A DNA stretch of 56,368 nt, taken from assembly GCA_027575765.1 (NCBI GenBank), contig JANBPT010000207.1:1-56368 (forward strand), given 5' to 3'. The DNA comes from Tieghemiomyces parasiticus. Lineage: Eukaryota; Kickxellomycota; Dimargaritomycetes; Dimargaritales; Dimargaritaceae. This document shows positions 21,684 through 32,400 of this stretch, piece after piece. The notes below the pieces were generated by a model, which did no database searches, was not told the DNA's origin, and saw only the letters and a list, made by a program, of their open reading frames with translations. Numbering within the stretch: position 1 is the first letter of the stretch; each line of letters opens with the position of its first letter. The position numbers were made by a program, and so were the translations under genes.

Positions 21684-22463
21684 ATGACGACCTACTACCC
21701 AAACAATGTTGGACGGCCGGTGCCACCCACCCCCGATCAGGTCGCTGCTTCACACACTCCGTACAAGCGGCCCGTTCCGCCTACCCCGCTCGAACGGGCC
21801 AACTCCACGGCCTATAGTACGGCACCCAGTACGCTCGTCTCTCACGGCCAGACCACCGTGGTCGACCTCTACAATCAGCTGAATGAAGCCACCGGATTCA
21901 ACCCGGAGGTATTTCGCGTCAAGCGGGAAAAGATGGAAAAAACGGCCCAGCTCATGGACGCCATCCCCGGTCTACCGGTCAAAGTAGGCCTGGACGGTCT
22001 AATCGGCCTCCTCCCCGTGGGTGGTGATGCCATCAACTCCGCCATCGCCTTATACATCATCAACCTAGCGCGACAGGCGGGTGTACCCAAGTCATATCGC
22101 AACAAGATGATCCGGAACGCTGCTGTCAACGGCCTTGGGGGCCTCGTCCCCTTGCTCGGCGACGTTTTCGCTATTATCTACCGCGCTAATATCAAGAATC
22201 TAGAGCTCCTCGATAAGTGGGCCAAAGAGGTCAGGCTCGAGCGAGCCAGGCAGTGGCGGCTCCTCGCTGCCCAGCACCCCCATCTCCGCCTCGGGTCCCA
22301 GCCTGTGCCCGAATCGCTTGAGGATGCCAAGTACCTTGACCAGTGCATTGCGGCAGGAATTCCCTTCGAAGTGACCGGTTCGTCGGCCGCCAAGGCCCGG
22401 GGCAAGTGGAAATTCTGGGGCAAGAAGCCCCAGAACGAACGAGTTGCGTCTGCTCCGGCGTAA
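21684..22463 (+). CDS. DUF4112 family membrane-associated protein
   Basis: This single-exon gene encodes 259 residues. The DUF4112 core runs from about residue 85 to 175: MDAIPGLPVKVGLDGLIGLL, then LPVGGDAINSAIALYIINLA, a conserved ARQAGVPKSYRNKMIRNAA turn, and the second repeat LGGLVPLLGDVFAIIYRANI followed by a NLELLDKW helix. The two Gly/Leu-rich PVxGD-type hairpins are the hallmark of the family and probably sit in a membrane. The N-terminal 60 residues are Pro/Thr-rich, with two nearly identical RPVPPTP blocks that could bind SH3 or WW domains. The C-terminal tail is basic (KARGKWKFWGKK). The family has no proven biochemical function, and none is claimed here. The leader has no ATG, which supports the start. 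Confidence 0.88.
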   Translation: MTTYYPNNVGRPVPPTPDQVAASHTPYKRPVPPTPLERANSTAYSTAPSTLVSHGQTTVVDLYNQLNEATGFNPEVFRVKREKMEKTAQLMDAIPGLPVKVGLDGLIGLLPVGGDAINSAIALYIINLARQAGVPKSYRNKMIRNAAVNGLGGLVPLLGDVFAIIYRANIKNLELLDKWAKEVRLERARQWRLLAAQHPHLRLGSQPVPESLEDAKYLDQCIAAGIPFEVTGSSAAKARGKWKFWGKKPQNERVASAPA

Positions 22464-22842
22464 ACTGACCGCTGGAGCGTATCCGACATTGTGGCTTCTT
22501 TGGGGCTTGACTTTCATCCGTTTAAGTTGGCCTGCGCCCCGCCATTCCACTGCATATTCCGCCCTGCACTAGGCACCGCTTCTGTATCAAATAACTGACC
22601 TTGCTGCTTCAAAATCAGCAAAGAATCGTTAGGGGTTTTAACTTTGGCCGTATTTGCACATATCATCGCATACTCTTATTTTACTACACACTCTGTAAAC
22701 TTAAACCACTTATGACTACGTATAAATATCCGCGTTTACTCTTCCTTTACACAATCAGTAGACATGGCTGCTAACAACCGATAAAGCTTCACGCCTAGGC
22801 TTTGACCTTGACATGTTTCCCAAAAACTTATGTTTACTTCTA
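22464..22842. other. AT-rich intergenic DNA between DUF4112 gene and transposon
   Basis: No gene is seen. Base composition drops sharply compared with the neighbouring genes and continues into the transposon remnant. Confidence 0.5.
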
Positions 22843-24394
22843 TAGGTGAAACATAATCATTCGACAATTTTAAGCTGTAGGTCCCAGATAGCAGCGGTTA
22901 AGATGGAACCTCGGTGAGTCAATGATGCCGAGTCGATTGGTATAAACCACTCCAGGATTGAACCATTTCTAACTTCACACCTTGCTTTTTTTAACCATCC
23001 ATCATGTCTACTTTCCAAACTCCCTCCCCCACTCCGCCCAAATTAACCAGGCGTGATGTATGGGTCCTCATTTATAGTTGCTACCTGGAAGGCCGCAAGG
23101 CAGATGATATTCTGAATGTTTTGACTTCCAAGCTGAGCCCGGCTGTCCCTAGCCACTCCACTATCTACAGGTGACCGGCTCGCTTTCGCACAGATCACTA
23201 CTCTTTTGAAGACGGCCCTAGTTCTGGGTGCCCATCAGATGTCATTGGTGGATATTATGGGGACGTGATCCTGAGACGGCTAAGGGAAGACCCTTGACTT
23301 ACTGCTGAGCAGCTGGCCTGGGCCTGCCATACTTCCCCTAGTACCATACACATTGTCCTTCACCAATGTCGTAGGGAAAACTACCTTAGAGGAAACTACG
23401 GCTAAGCACTGAGAAGCAAAAGGTTAATAAACGGAAGGGACTTACAAAAGAGTGAAATGATAGCGGTAGAAGCTGGTGATGTTGGATAAGCTATCGTTAA
23501 TTAGTAGCGACCCAGAGGGACTTATATATCAAAGTATGTCCAGCATTCAGCGTAGTAGCTACACCTTGGATTAGAATAGAATCCCCGAACGATAGTGCAA
23601 GGCAGAGCTGGCGCCAAAGCATAATGAGAAGGCAGCCGCGCGACTGCCGGATCAATAAGGAACACTTATTGATGGAAGCTAACCCTAATGGATAAAAGTG
23701 AAGACGCCTGTTGAAGTAGACGGCACTTAACGTGCCATGAAGGTGGCCGTCGCCACAAGGGGATATTGATTATGAGAATCGGCGAATAAAGGACGGAGGG
23801 GCCACAACTGATCGGATCAGTAGTTTCGGGCACCACAACAGGTACCTGAGGTTTCACAGCTATTTCTATTGCTGGATCCCCCACACCCAAAGTGATGCTG
23901 ACCAATGTTTTCCACCGGGTGTGGCCTATTACACCTGAGTGTCAAGCCCCCTAGTGTCAATGTCTCCACCAAACTCTATGTAGAGTACGAGCTGAAGCTG
24001 ATGGTCCAGGCCTGGGTAAAGGCACGTGGAAGTCTGGACCATCCTCCATGACTACCATGATAATGCACCATCACATTGCACTGCAGCTACACAGGCCTAC
24101 CTTTCCGCCTCTAAACTCAAACTTCTGCCAGCCCCTCCCTACTGTCCTGATCTTGCCCCCTGCGACTTCTGGCTGTTCAGGAATATGAAACAGCGGCTAA
24201 GGGGTAAGAAGTTCACCACGGTGGAAGTGGTTAAGGACGCCTGGCAATCAGAGTAAGCCAGGCTTCAGCCACATGACTTTAGAACCAGCTATGATAGCTG
24301 GATAGAAAGAGCACGTTGAGTAGTACAAAGTGATGATAATGATTGAATAAATTATGACATTCAAATTTAAATGAGGTGTATTTATGATCATCTA
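22843..24394 (+). mobile_element. Degenerate mariner-type DNA transposon, probable limits
   Basis: The body is defined by transposase remnants (see the pseudogene entry). Possible degraded terminal inverted repeats are TAGGTGAAACATAA at 22843-22856 and TTATGATCATCTA at 24382-24394. They match at 11 of 14 positions with one gap. Each is flanked by TA (22841-22842 and 24395-24396), the target-site duplication typical of mariner elements. The span of 1,552 bp is a little longer than the usual 1.3 kb, in line with extra DNA in the middle. The limits are a hand alignment and could be wrong; the identity of the element is firm. Confidence 0.5.
23004..24330 (+). pseudogene. Broken mariner transposase
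   Basis: From the ATG at 23004 one frame carries the mariner N-terminal helix-turn-helix region, with the conserved block RFRTDHYSFEDGPSSGCPSD and then LTAEQLAWACHTSPSTIH. It is interrupted by TGA at 23172 and 23295 and ends at TAA 23403. About 500 bp follow with little recognisable transposase. The C-terminal catalytic part reappears at about 24026-24256 with HDNAPSH and PPYCPDLAPCDFWLF. Exactly 34 residues separate the two Asp, the D34D spacing of true mariners. A frame change lies near 24030. At least two nonsense codons, one frameshift and a disrupted middle mean the element cannot make its own transposase. Confidence 0.85.
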
Positions 24395-24660
24395 TAATAT
24401 GTCGATTTAAAAAGTACTTAATTACCATGTTCTTATCTATGCTACAATTAAATTCCATCCTCTCTCTCTTCCCGCTATCAGTCGTCCAACTCTGAAGTTA
24501 TCGATTGTACTGCTACCATTTGGGAGGACCTAATAAAGCACCTTACCAGCACTTTTCTGACCCTAGTTACTTACTAGGTTTACATAGCCACCTATCCCAC
24601 CATAGGTGTCTGCAGTGAAACCCCGTCGAGCGGGATATACCGGCCCGCTGCTTGCCGCAG

Positions 24661-24966
24661 CCCAGTTCATCCACCTTTCCCATCGAGTCCTCCACGACTT
24701 CGTCCCCTACCAGTATCCCGACCGACCCGTGTGCCGACCATGTCCTGAACTATGTGGTTTACCGCCTGCTGTTTAAATGCACCTCGGTGTCCTCCGAGGA
24801 CTTTTCCACCGCGAGGGCCATCATGCGTAGCATCCAAGATACGGGCCTATGTTACGGCGGCATGGCGTCGGATATGTTTGCGTGCCATGTGAACGTCAGC
24901 TTCGACCCGGCCCAGCTAGACGACTTTCTGGCCGTCCCCAATGTCACCGGCTACGAGCTCATCTAG
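24661..24966 (+). CDS. Ser/Thr/Pro-linker Cys-domain protein, start missing (exon or fragment)
   Basis: About 101 residues follow a candidate splice acceptor (CTTGCCGCAG ending at 24660). The frame has no ATG upstream before an in-frame stop at 24616. It starts with a Ser/Thr/Pro-rich linker and continues into a domain with Cys at FKCTS, DTGLCYGGM and FACHVNVSFDP, ending at TAG 24964. The domain aligns with the C-terminal part of the gene at 26300-27013: both have GLC, then CH 10-14 residues on, then F-x-P-x-x-L and a Leu/Pro stretch. A possible signal-peptide exon starts at ATG 24427 (MFLSMLQLNSILSLF), but no good donor follows it. The mariner element ends just 33 bp before that ATG. It is either a two-exon secreted protein or a copy that has lost its 5' end. 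Confidence 0.45.
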   Translation, partial: PSSSTFPIESSTTSSPTSIPTDPCADHVLNYVVYRLLFKCTSVSSEDFSTARAIMRSIQDTGLCYGGMASDMFACHVNVSFDPAQLDDFLAVPNVTGYELI

Positions 24967-26299
24967 CCCTTGCGAGGTGAGTTCTCCCCACCCCTACTCC
25001 CTGTTGTCCTCCCCTTCCTTCTTTCCCGCCTAAAGGCCGGTTGATGCCGCCTCGCTGGGCCTTGAATGCCATGCACCTGTGTTACTACTTTTCCCGCACC
25101 GTACAATGAAGCCTCGTCGTAAATAAGATGTGAATGAAGTACGCCTTACTGACAACCAGCGTCAGTTGGTTAGGCCTAACGAACAGACCCTGCCGGTGCT
25201 CGTTGAGTGTCCCTGATGGGGTTTCGATAGGCAAAGGCTGGGAGCTCTGTTGGTTTGGCCGGCGGACTTTCCCAGAGCCCCTTCCAAATTTCACAGTCAG
25301 TCAGTCGGGAGAGGGCGGATTACACTGGTTCACCCGCCAACTTGTTATCGGTTCCTAGCCTGTCAGCAATGGGCCACTTCTGACCATGTCAATCTCCCCT
25401 CAAGCGCCGGCGATCCTCCATTGGCAACCCTACCCCTGGGCTAGCCGGCACCCTCATTCTGTAGTGACGCGCTTGCGGTGGAGAGACAGCCAGTGCCCAA
25501 CCACACAATCTGCGTTGCCCCGGGGGAGGACCATTAGGAAGCCCTTTAAGCAAGCATCGACCACTTGCTACCCTGGTGTTCCCATTATTAGCCCTAGGCA
25601 TCGGAAGCGAATAATCCGGGGTTCGGCGGTCAAGAGGAAGGTTATCCTGCCGTGCAAAAGAATTGAAAAACAACAGCATAGGCGGCAATGGGCCAGGTGG
25701 CACGGCCAATCCACCTTCCGCTCCCCCCTCGGCTTGGTACGCCACGTATGGGCATAAACGTGCCTTGGCCAGCCTTTAATGGTCACGGCGAGGGCAGGAT
25801 CGCCCCGCTTCAGTTAATCAGGTAACGACTGCAGCCATGCTCCTTCTGACCCCAAGGCAGTGCTTAACCCATTGTACACAACACTTTGGCGCCGTGGGAA
25901 GGAGCGGCAACTCACCGTGCTACCCAATAGTGAGGCCGGGGTCCGCACAAAGTGGATGCCTTACGGGACACGGGGCCGGGCCAGGGCGGAGTTTCACCGC
26001 CGGCCGCTCTAATAATAGATGGCCTATCGAGTGGGGAAACTTGCCTAGATCGGCCGGTCTCGCATTGCTCAGCTCCCTTTGGAAAATTGTCCAACCCACG
26101 CGAACCAGCAAGACGCGATGGAGCCGAAGCAACCAGCGACCTGGGCCCCTCCATCGTGTTGCTATAACTAACCCTGCTATTCCGGTACTAACCCGCCCTT
26201 CCAGTTAACTCACTTCGCAAACGCCCTCCCCCCTTCAGCTAGGAGCCGCCAGGACGCACGTTGCCACATCATTTTCTTTTCTGCGGCCGCCTAGCCACC
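24967..26299. other. Intergenic between the two paralogues, with splice signals
   Basis: No complete gene is supportable. A strong donor GTGAGT lies at 24977, just after the stop of the first copy, followed by a C/T-rich run ending CTAAAG near 25035, possibly a 3'-UTR intron. Near the second gene a perfect branch site TACTAAC (26186-26192) and acceptor CCTTCCAG (ending 26204) suggest that its leader is spliced; the matching donor is not clear. Short open frames on both strands show no domain. Confidence 0.4.
26186..26204 (+). promoter_or_regulatory. Branch site and 3' splice site in the leader of the secreted protein gene
   Basis: The consensus TACTAAC is followed after ten bases by CAG, and the ATG of the next gene is 96 bp downstream with no ATG between. 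This is the best branch/acceptor pair between 25 and 27 kb. The donor is undetermined. Confidence 0.45.
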
Positions 26300-27013
26300 A
26301 TGAGACTCCTCGCCGTCACCCTCCTGGCCCTCACCGCTTTCCAGGCCGAGTCCCTGGCCCGGCCTGCCCTGGCTGGTTGCGGTAGCATCCTCATGAAACG
26401 GGACGAACCCGTCCGCTGTAGCCCCAACACCAGCGCGCCGACCTCTCCCATCACTACCAGTGAGACGAGTGCCCCAACTAGCCCCACCGACGGCTACTCC
26501 TTCTCCGGCCCTAGCGACTCGCCGAGTGTCTCGCCGACGGAGAGCGCCTCGGAATCCGCAAGCCCTACCGACTCCCCCAGTCCTACTGACAACGAGTCCG
26601 TTACCCCAGCGCCCTCCGAGAGCCCCAGCGATACGCCGAGTGAGTCGCCCACCCCTTCCGAGAGCAGCACTGTCCCTGAGGGTCCCTCGGCTTCGGAGAC
26701 CACCTCCACCAGCAGTGAGGCGCCCCAGCCCACTCTGACCTGTACCGAACGCACTCCCACCTTCAAGAAAGCCGTGTTCGACATGGACTGCACTCACGAC
26801 AATGGCATCGACGGAAAGCGGGCCCAAGATGTTTATTATACGGCCAGGGCACAAGGCCTTTGCAATTCCAAAATGGTATATACCATCAGTACCTGCCATC
26901 TCGAGATTACTTTCTACCCAGGCGACCTCTCCCGGTACCTGACCCTCCCCTACATCAAAAACCTCATCCCCTCTCTGTCTGACCCTGCCTTCAGCCAGGT
27001 TACCGCGTCATAA
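26300..27013 (+). CDS. Secreted Ser/Thr/Pro-rich protein with a C-terminal Cys domain, unknown family
   Basis: The 237-residue product begins with a signal peptide (MRLLAVTLLALTAFQAESLA). A Lys-Arg dibasic site follows in SILMKRDEP near residue 33, where a Kex2-like protease could cut. Residues about 40-155 are a Ser/Thr/Pro-rich linker with many SPTxS-type repeats, likely heavily O-glycosylated. The last 80 residues form a compact domain with Cys at LTCTERTP, MDCTHDN, GLCNSKM and STCHLEITF. The same GLC...CH...F-x-P-x-x-L pattern occurs in the incomplete copy at 24661-24966. The layout of signal, glycosylated stalk and small disulfide domain suits a cell-wall or secreted interaction protein. 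The open frame continues upstream without ATG, so this ATG, in a good context (CCACCATG), is the start. I do not recognise the domain. Confidence 0.75.
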   Translation: MRLLAVTLLALTAFQAESLARPALAGCGSILMKRDEPVRCSPNTSAPTSPITTSETSAPTSPTDGYSFSGPSDSPSVSPTESASESASPTDSPSPTDNESVTPAPSESPSDTPSESPTPSESSTVPEGPSASETTSTSSEAPQPTLTCTERTPTFKKAVFDMDCTHDNGIDGKRAQDVYYTARAQGLCNSKMVYTISTCHLEITFYPGDLSRYLTLPYIKNLIPSLSDPAFSQVTAS

Positions 27014-28162
27014 GTTCACTCCGGGATATGTCTCGATCGAGTTTTCGCCTGATAATAGGTGCGATTGTTTTATGGCGGTTAACTGGCCTCCTAATTTTTA
27101 TAAACGGCCTAAACGTCTGGGGCGAAGAGTACTAATATCAAGGAATGTGAACCGCCCCAGTTTGTCATCTGCGAGCGTGAGAGAGTAATGTCCTTGAACG
27201 GGGCGAGGCAAGGCAGAAGACGTCCTAGTTGTGGTGGACTGGAGACAAAGTCCAACAGCTACAGTGTAATCAAGTCCAATGCCCTCCCCTCTGTCCCCGT
27301 GTGCCCATTACACTTGGGTGGACGGCGTTAGCGAGCCTGCTCGTTAGCCCAATGCAGCCGCTCGCATGGTCTACTGGCCAATGGATTCCCGTAGCATGTA
27401 CACCACGTTTTTGAAAACTGACAGGCAGGATGTGGTAGGCAAGTACTTACTAAACAGAACGACCAGGCGATTAAGCTACAACTGGGGGGAGGGGTGTCGA
27501 TTGTAATTTGGGCGATAGCTGTTATGTTGAATGGCGACCGGTAGGCCTTTTATACGCGAATGATAATCAGCCTCATTCATAGCGGCTACTCAGCCGGACC
27601 TAGGAGAGGTCCAGGGTAACAGTACGGGCGGGGCCAGGCGCCGGCAGGAAATGGAGAGCGGCCAGTGGCCGTTGGGTCAGAAGTGGAGAAAGAACAAGCC
27701 CTAGAAGGAATAGAAGGCGGCGTCCGGTTTGGGTAATGAAGGTGATGGAAGCGTGGGGCCACCGTGGGGGTAGGAAGGTAGGCCTTCCCCTAATCAGCTA
27801 CTATAACGGACAGCCATCAGGGCCGGGCGATACCGCCGGGGACGGCAAAGGCCGCCGGCTGGCCTGACTTGGGATACGGATCAAGGGGCGGGGTTTTAGG
27901 CTACAACCGACATCACATCGTGCACCAACTCCCGGTTTATTCTCATTATAGGCTCGACCGTTGTTTGAGTTCCAATAAAGTCAAATGGAGCCAAGATTAT
28001 GCTAACGCCAGTCGGAAAAACGCGGCAGGGATTAACTTCGAGACTTGTACGACTGTGCATATCGTCCACTTATGGTCAAGCATAGCGTGTCAGGAGCACT
28101 GTTTATGTAGAGAGCCGCGGTCGATCGAATGTGGCGTAAGGGTAAGTGATAAAAACTGCGAA
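27014..28162. other. Intergenic, no supportable gene
   Basis: This is the shared 3' region of two converging genes (the secreted protein on + and the peptide synthetase on -). Only short frames without domains are present. A TTATAAAC near 27098 has no gene after it. Confidence 0.5.
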
Positions 28163-29488
28163 TTAAACATCCCGGGCCATTGCCACCGTTTGGCACAGCG
28201 CTTCCGTCCAAGCGACGAGTAGGCGCTCAACTAACGCACTATAACCCCCATTGCGGCGGCCCATCACCGTCAGTTTCAGGCGGTTGCTGTCGTGGCTGGC
28301 CGTGACCTTAAAAGGGAAGGGGAGATCAACTAGGTACGGACGAAGCACCTCGACCGCGTCTTGCTGTTCCTGCAATAGGTCCTGACGTCCTTGCTCGTCG
28401 GCGGTCAATTGGGTTGGGGCAAGGTAGGAAAAGAGAAACGGCGGGTCGATCTGGAAAGGCCGCTGCTGCGCGGGGTCCGTAAAGACACGCAGGTACCGGG
28501 CCAGTGTCAGCCGAAGACCGTCCTGAATGCCTGTGCTGAGCGTTTGCTGGGCGCGGCGGAGCGTCTGGAGGCAGTCGTCGCTGTCGGGGGCTGTGATCAC
28601 CACCGGTACGTGGTGGGCAAAGAAGCCCATGGTGCTGGACACATCCAGTGCCACATCGCCGACGGGCTGGCGGCCGTGTGTAACGAAGGCCAGACCCATG
28701 GTGTCCAGGGCGAACACCGTCCGGTATGCCATGTAGAGGGCTGTGACCAATAACTCCAGCACCGTGGCCCCCAGACGATCGGTGGCCAAGTCCACGATGT
28801 CCCGCGTCATGTCCGCATCGACCAGGTGGTTGAGAACGACATCACCAGGGCCGTCGTCATCCGGCCCGCAACAGGCGGTGCTCTCCCCTAGCAAATCAGG
28901 GAGGGCCGGAGGAAGGGTCAGTGATGTGAGGTTCATGTTCTGTGTTGCCCGGTACAGCCGATCGGCCCAGGCCCGACAGGTCGCCGTCGGCGGTTGCAGC
29001 GCCTGGCCCAGAAGCAGGCGGGTCAGGTCCGCGGCAAATATCTGGTACGAGAGGTAGTCCGAAGCCAGGTGGTGGACGCAGTAGAAAAAATACTGTTCGG
29101 GGCCCAGGTCAAAGACATGGAAGGTACTCAGCCGGCCGGTGGCGTAGTCCAGACTCTGGACGAGGCTGGGCAAACGGGCCAGCATAGCGGACCAGTCAGG
29201 GACGCGCTGGTAGTCAAAGCCAAAGTACGTGGGCAGCGGCTGCTGGCCTACCGTGTAGGTCATGGCGCCAGTGGGACCGTCCATGTGGAACTGCGCTTGG
29301 AGCATCGGATGGCGCTGGACGATTTGTCTGACCGCGTCCTGCCACGCGGTTTCCGGGAAAACGCGGGACGCCTTGAACAGCACCGGGATAACCATGTGGT
29401 TGGGGTTGGCCAGTGGCATGCTGAAGAAGGCGTGTTGTCCCGGGAGCAGCCGTGGCGGGCCCTCGGGTTCAGAGTCGGCAGGGGCAAC
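28163..29488 (-). other. NRPS E3*: terminal epimerase-like domain, probably not an epimerase
   Basis: The domain keeps HHLASDYLSY at 6014 (His-His and Asp6019) but the usual VSW is LSY. At the place of EGHGR it reads VTHGRQP with Thr6145, so the catalytic Glu is missing along with one residue. STMGFFAHHVP replaces the RTVGWF block. As the last domain of the protein it may take part in release of the peptide, or be inactive. Confidence 0.65.
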
Positions 29489-32400
29489 CCCGGTCTGGGC
29501 ACCGGCAGTGGCCTTGCTCCGACGCGCTAGCTGCCGAAAGGTTCCCTGGCGGTTAAAGTCGGCCACGGTGAGGTTCAGCCCGAGGGCTTGGCAGCGCGAG
29601 GAAAGCAGGATGGCCGTGAGCGAGTTGCCGCCGACCTGGTAGAAGGTGGCGTCTAGTCCAACGTTGCAGGGTTCCAGCCGCAGGCAGTCGGCCGTCACTT
29701 GGATGAGTTGGCGCTCGGTAGGGGCCAGGGTGGATAGGTCAGTCGCGGCAGAAGCGGCGGTGAAGTCGTAGGGCGGCAGGGCCTGGCGGTCGATCTTGCC
29801 CACCCGGGTTCGGGGAAACTCGGGCAGTCCGAGGAGGGCGCTGGGGACCATATGGTGGGGGAGACGGGCGCGGATGTGGTCGAGGATGGACTGACCATCA
29901 TCACTCAAAGGGGGACAGACGTAGCCGACCAGGTGTGTATCCTGAACCACGACGCAGGCCTGGGTAACCGCTGGGTGAGCCTCAAGGGCAGACTCCACCT
30001 CGCCCAATTCGACACGGAAGCCACGCACCTTAACCTGGTTGTCGATACGGCCCAGGCATTCCACCCGGCCGTCGGATAGCCAGCGGGCCAAGTCCCCGCT
30101 CTGGTAAATCCGTTCGCCAGTGGCAGGCCACGCAATGAATTTTGCCGCCGTCAACTCAGGACGGTTAAGGTAGCAGCGCGCAGTGCCGAACCCGCCCAGG
30201 TAGAGCTGGCCAGTAACCCCCACGGGGACGGGACGTAGGTAGTCATCCAGGATCAGTCCGACTGCATTGGGCTGAGGACGACCAATGGATACGGACTCGC
30301 CGGGATTCAACTCGACCAAATGGGAACCGTGGGCGAGCTCGGTGGGTCCAAACCAGTTGAATAGGCGCACAGCGGACGCCCACTTGTCCACCAGGGTCTG
30401 ACTAGCCGGCTCACCACCCAGGATCACGCTCCGGAGCCGGGGAAAGTCGCTGGGTTCGAAGACGGAGAGAAGTGAGGGGGTAATGGCCGCCCGGGTGGCC
30501 TGCTGAAGGGCCCGCTTGTGGTCACCCTGGGCGATGCGGAGGCAGCCACCCACGGACAAGGTGAGCCACGTTTCCGACGTGGCTATATCAAACGTCGGCG
30601 TGAGCAGCGTGGGTGTGATGTCGTCGGCCGCGATACCGATGGCTCCGATGAACCCTTGGAGGTACTGGGCCACGGCCCGGTGCTCGTGCATGACACCCTT
30701 GGGCTTACCCGTCGTGCCGGAGGTATAAATAATGTACGCAAGGCTGGTGGGGGCGATGGTGACATCCGGAGTATCCACGGTGGAGTCCGAGCAGAGCAGG
30801 GCTTCCGGATCAATTTCCACGTGTGAAACGGCCATACCGTCCGGTACTTCGCCCAGCGAACCCTTGGTTCCGACGACTGCCATGCAGGCCGCGTCTTCCA
30901 GGATAAAACGCCGGCGTTCGGCCGGGTAGTCCGGAGCAACGACAACGAAAGCCGACCCGGTCATCCACACGGCCAATTGCCCTACGATGAGCTCCACGGA
31001 ATTGCCGGCCAGGATGCCGACGACTTGATCGGCACCGCACCCACCGGTCTGGTGGAGCCGATGGGCGAGGCGCGTGGCCATCCGGTGGAGCTGACCGTAG
31101 GTGTATACCCGGCCACCATCCCGAAGGGCGTCGTGGTCAGGGTCGGATTGCACGCGGGCCAGGAACCTATCGTGGGCCAATGAGCAGGCGGGAAGGGCCA
31201 CCGGATTACGGGCCCACGAGTTGGTGAGGCGCTCCTCCTCGTCACCGGACAACATGCCCACCGCGTAAACCGGTGCATCCGAAGGAAGGGCCGCCAGGTT
31301 ACGGAGCACATTGGCCAGGTGGACGAGGAACTGCTGAACAAACGCATGGCTGAAGGACGTCGTCTGGAAGGTGGCCCTCATGCCCAGGCTGTCACCGCGG
31401 ACGGCGGCCAGGAGGGTCAACGGCACGTCCGTGGGATCGCGGACGTCCCCGGGGAGCAGTTCGATGGGCAGGTCGACACCGGCCTGGGTCTCCGGGTAGT
31501 TTTCGAAGACGAAGAGCACATTGAAGAGGGGGCGCTCTCGGCTCACACCGCTCCACTGGTGGATGTCGGTTAAGCGACAGTGTTCAAAGTTGTAGACCGA
31601 CGTGCCACGGGCGTGAACGGCCTGGAGTAGTCCTTTCACCGTGGTGTCCTTGGCCAAGTGCGCACAGAACGGTATGGTGTTGATGCAGGGCCCTACAATG
31701 GCCTCGATCTGCGGGACGGCGACGTTGCGGCCCGACACGACGGTGCCAAACACGGGGTTGTCCGAGCCCGTGTAGCGGTGAAGGACTACAGCGACCGCAG
31801 TGCGTAGCAAGGTAGACGGGGTGACGCCCTGGGTTTGGCCAAACCTGAGGAGGTCCCCGGCGGACTCGATTACGTGGTCGATGCGACCGTAGTAGTTCGC
31901 ACTGGTCGGGAGCAGGGTGGGGTCCGCGGTGTGGTGGGGTTCGGCGAGGAGGCTGGGTTGATCTACCCCTTCGAAATAGGCGGTCCAGTACCTTTCAGTT
32001 GCCGCTGGGCTCTGGTTTTGCACATGGCTGACGAGGTCATGCAGCTGGCCCGTTGGGAGGGGCTCGTGGCCCATGTAGCTGCGGAGAAACGTCTGCAGGA
32101 ATAGGCCGTTTGACCAGCCGTCGATCATGGCATGGTGGATCGATATAATCAGGCGGTGGCACTCGGGTCCGGTACGGAAGAGGCCGAAGCGAATCATCGG
32201 CTGGTCGGGTCGGAATCCCTCCTCGCGCTGGGTTCGCATGAAGGCGGCCTCAGCCTCGACCACGTCAACCGACGACCAGTCGCTTAGCGTCCACTGCGCC
32301 TCCGTGCGCCGGGTGATCACCTGGAGGTTCGGATGGACGGTCCCTGCTACGCCGAGTAGGAAGCGGGTGCGGAATACGGCGTGGTGCTGGAACGTGGCCT

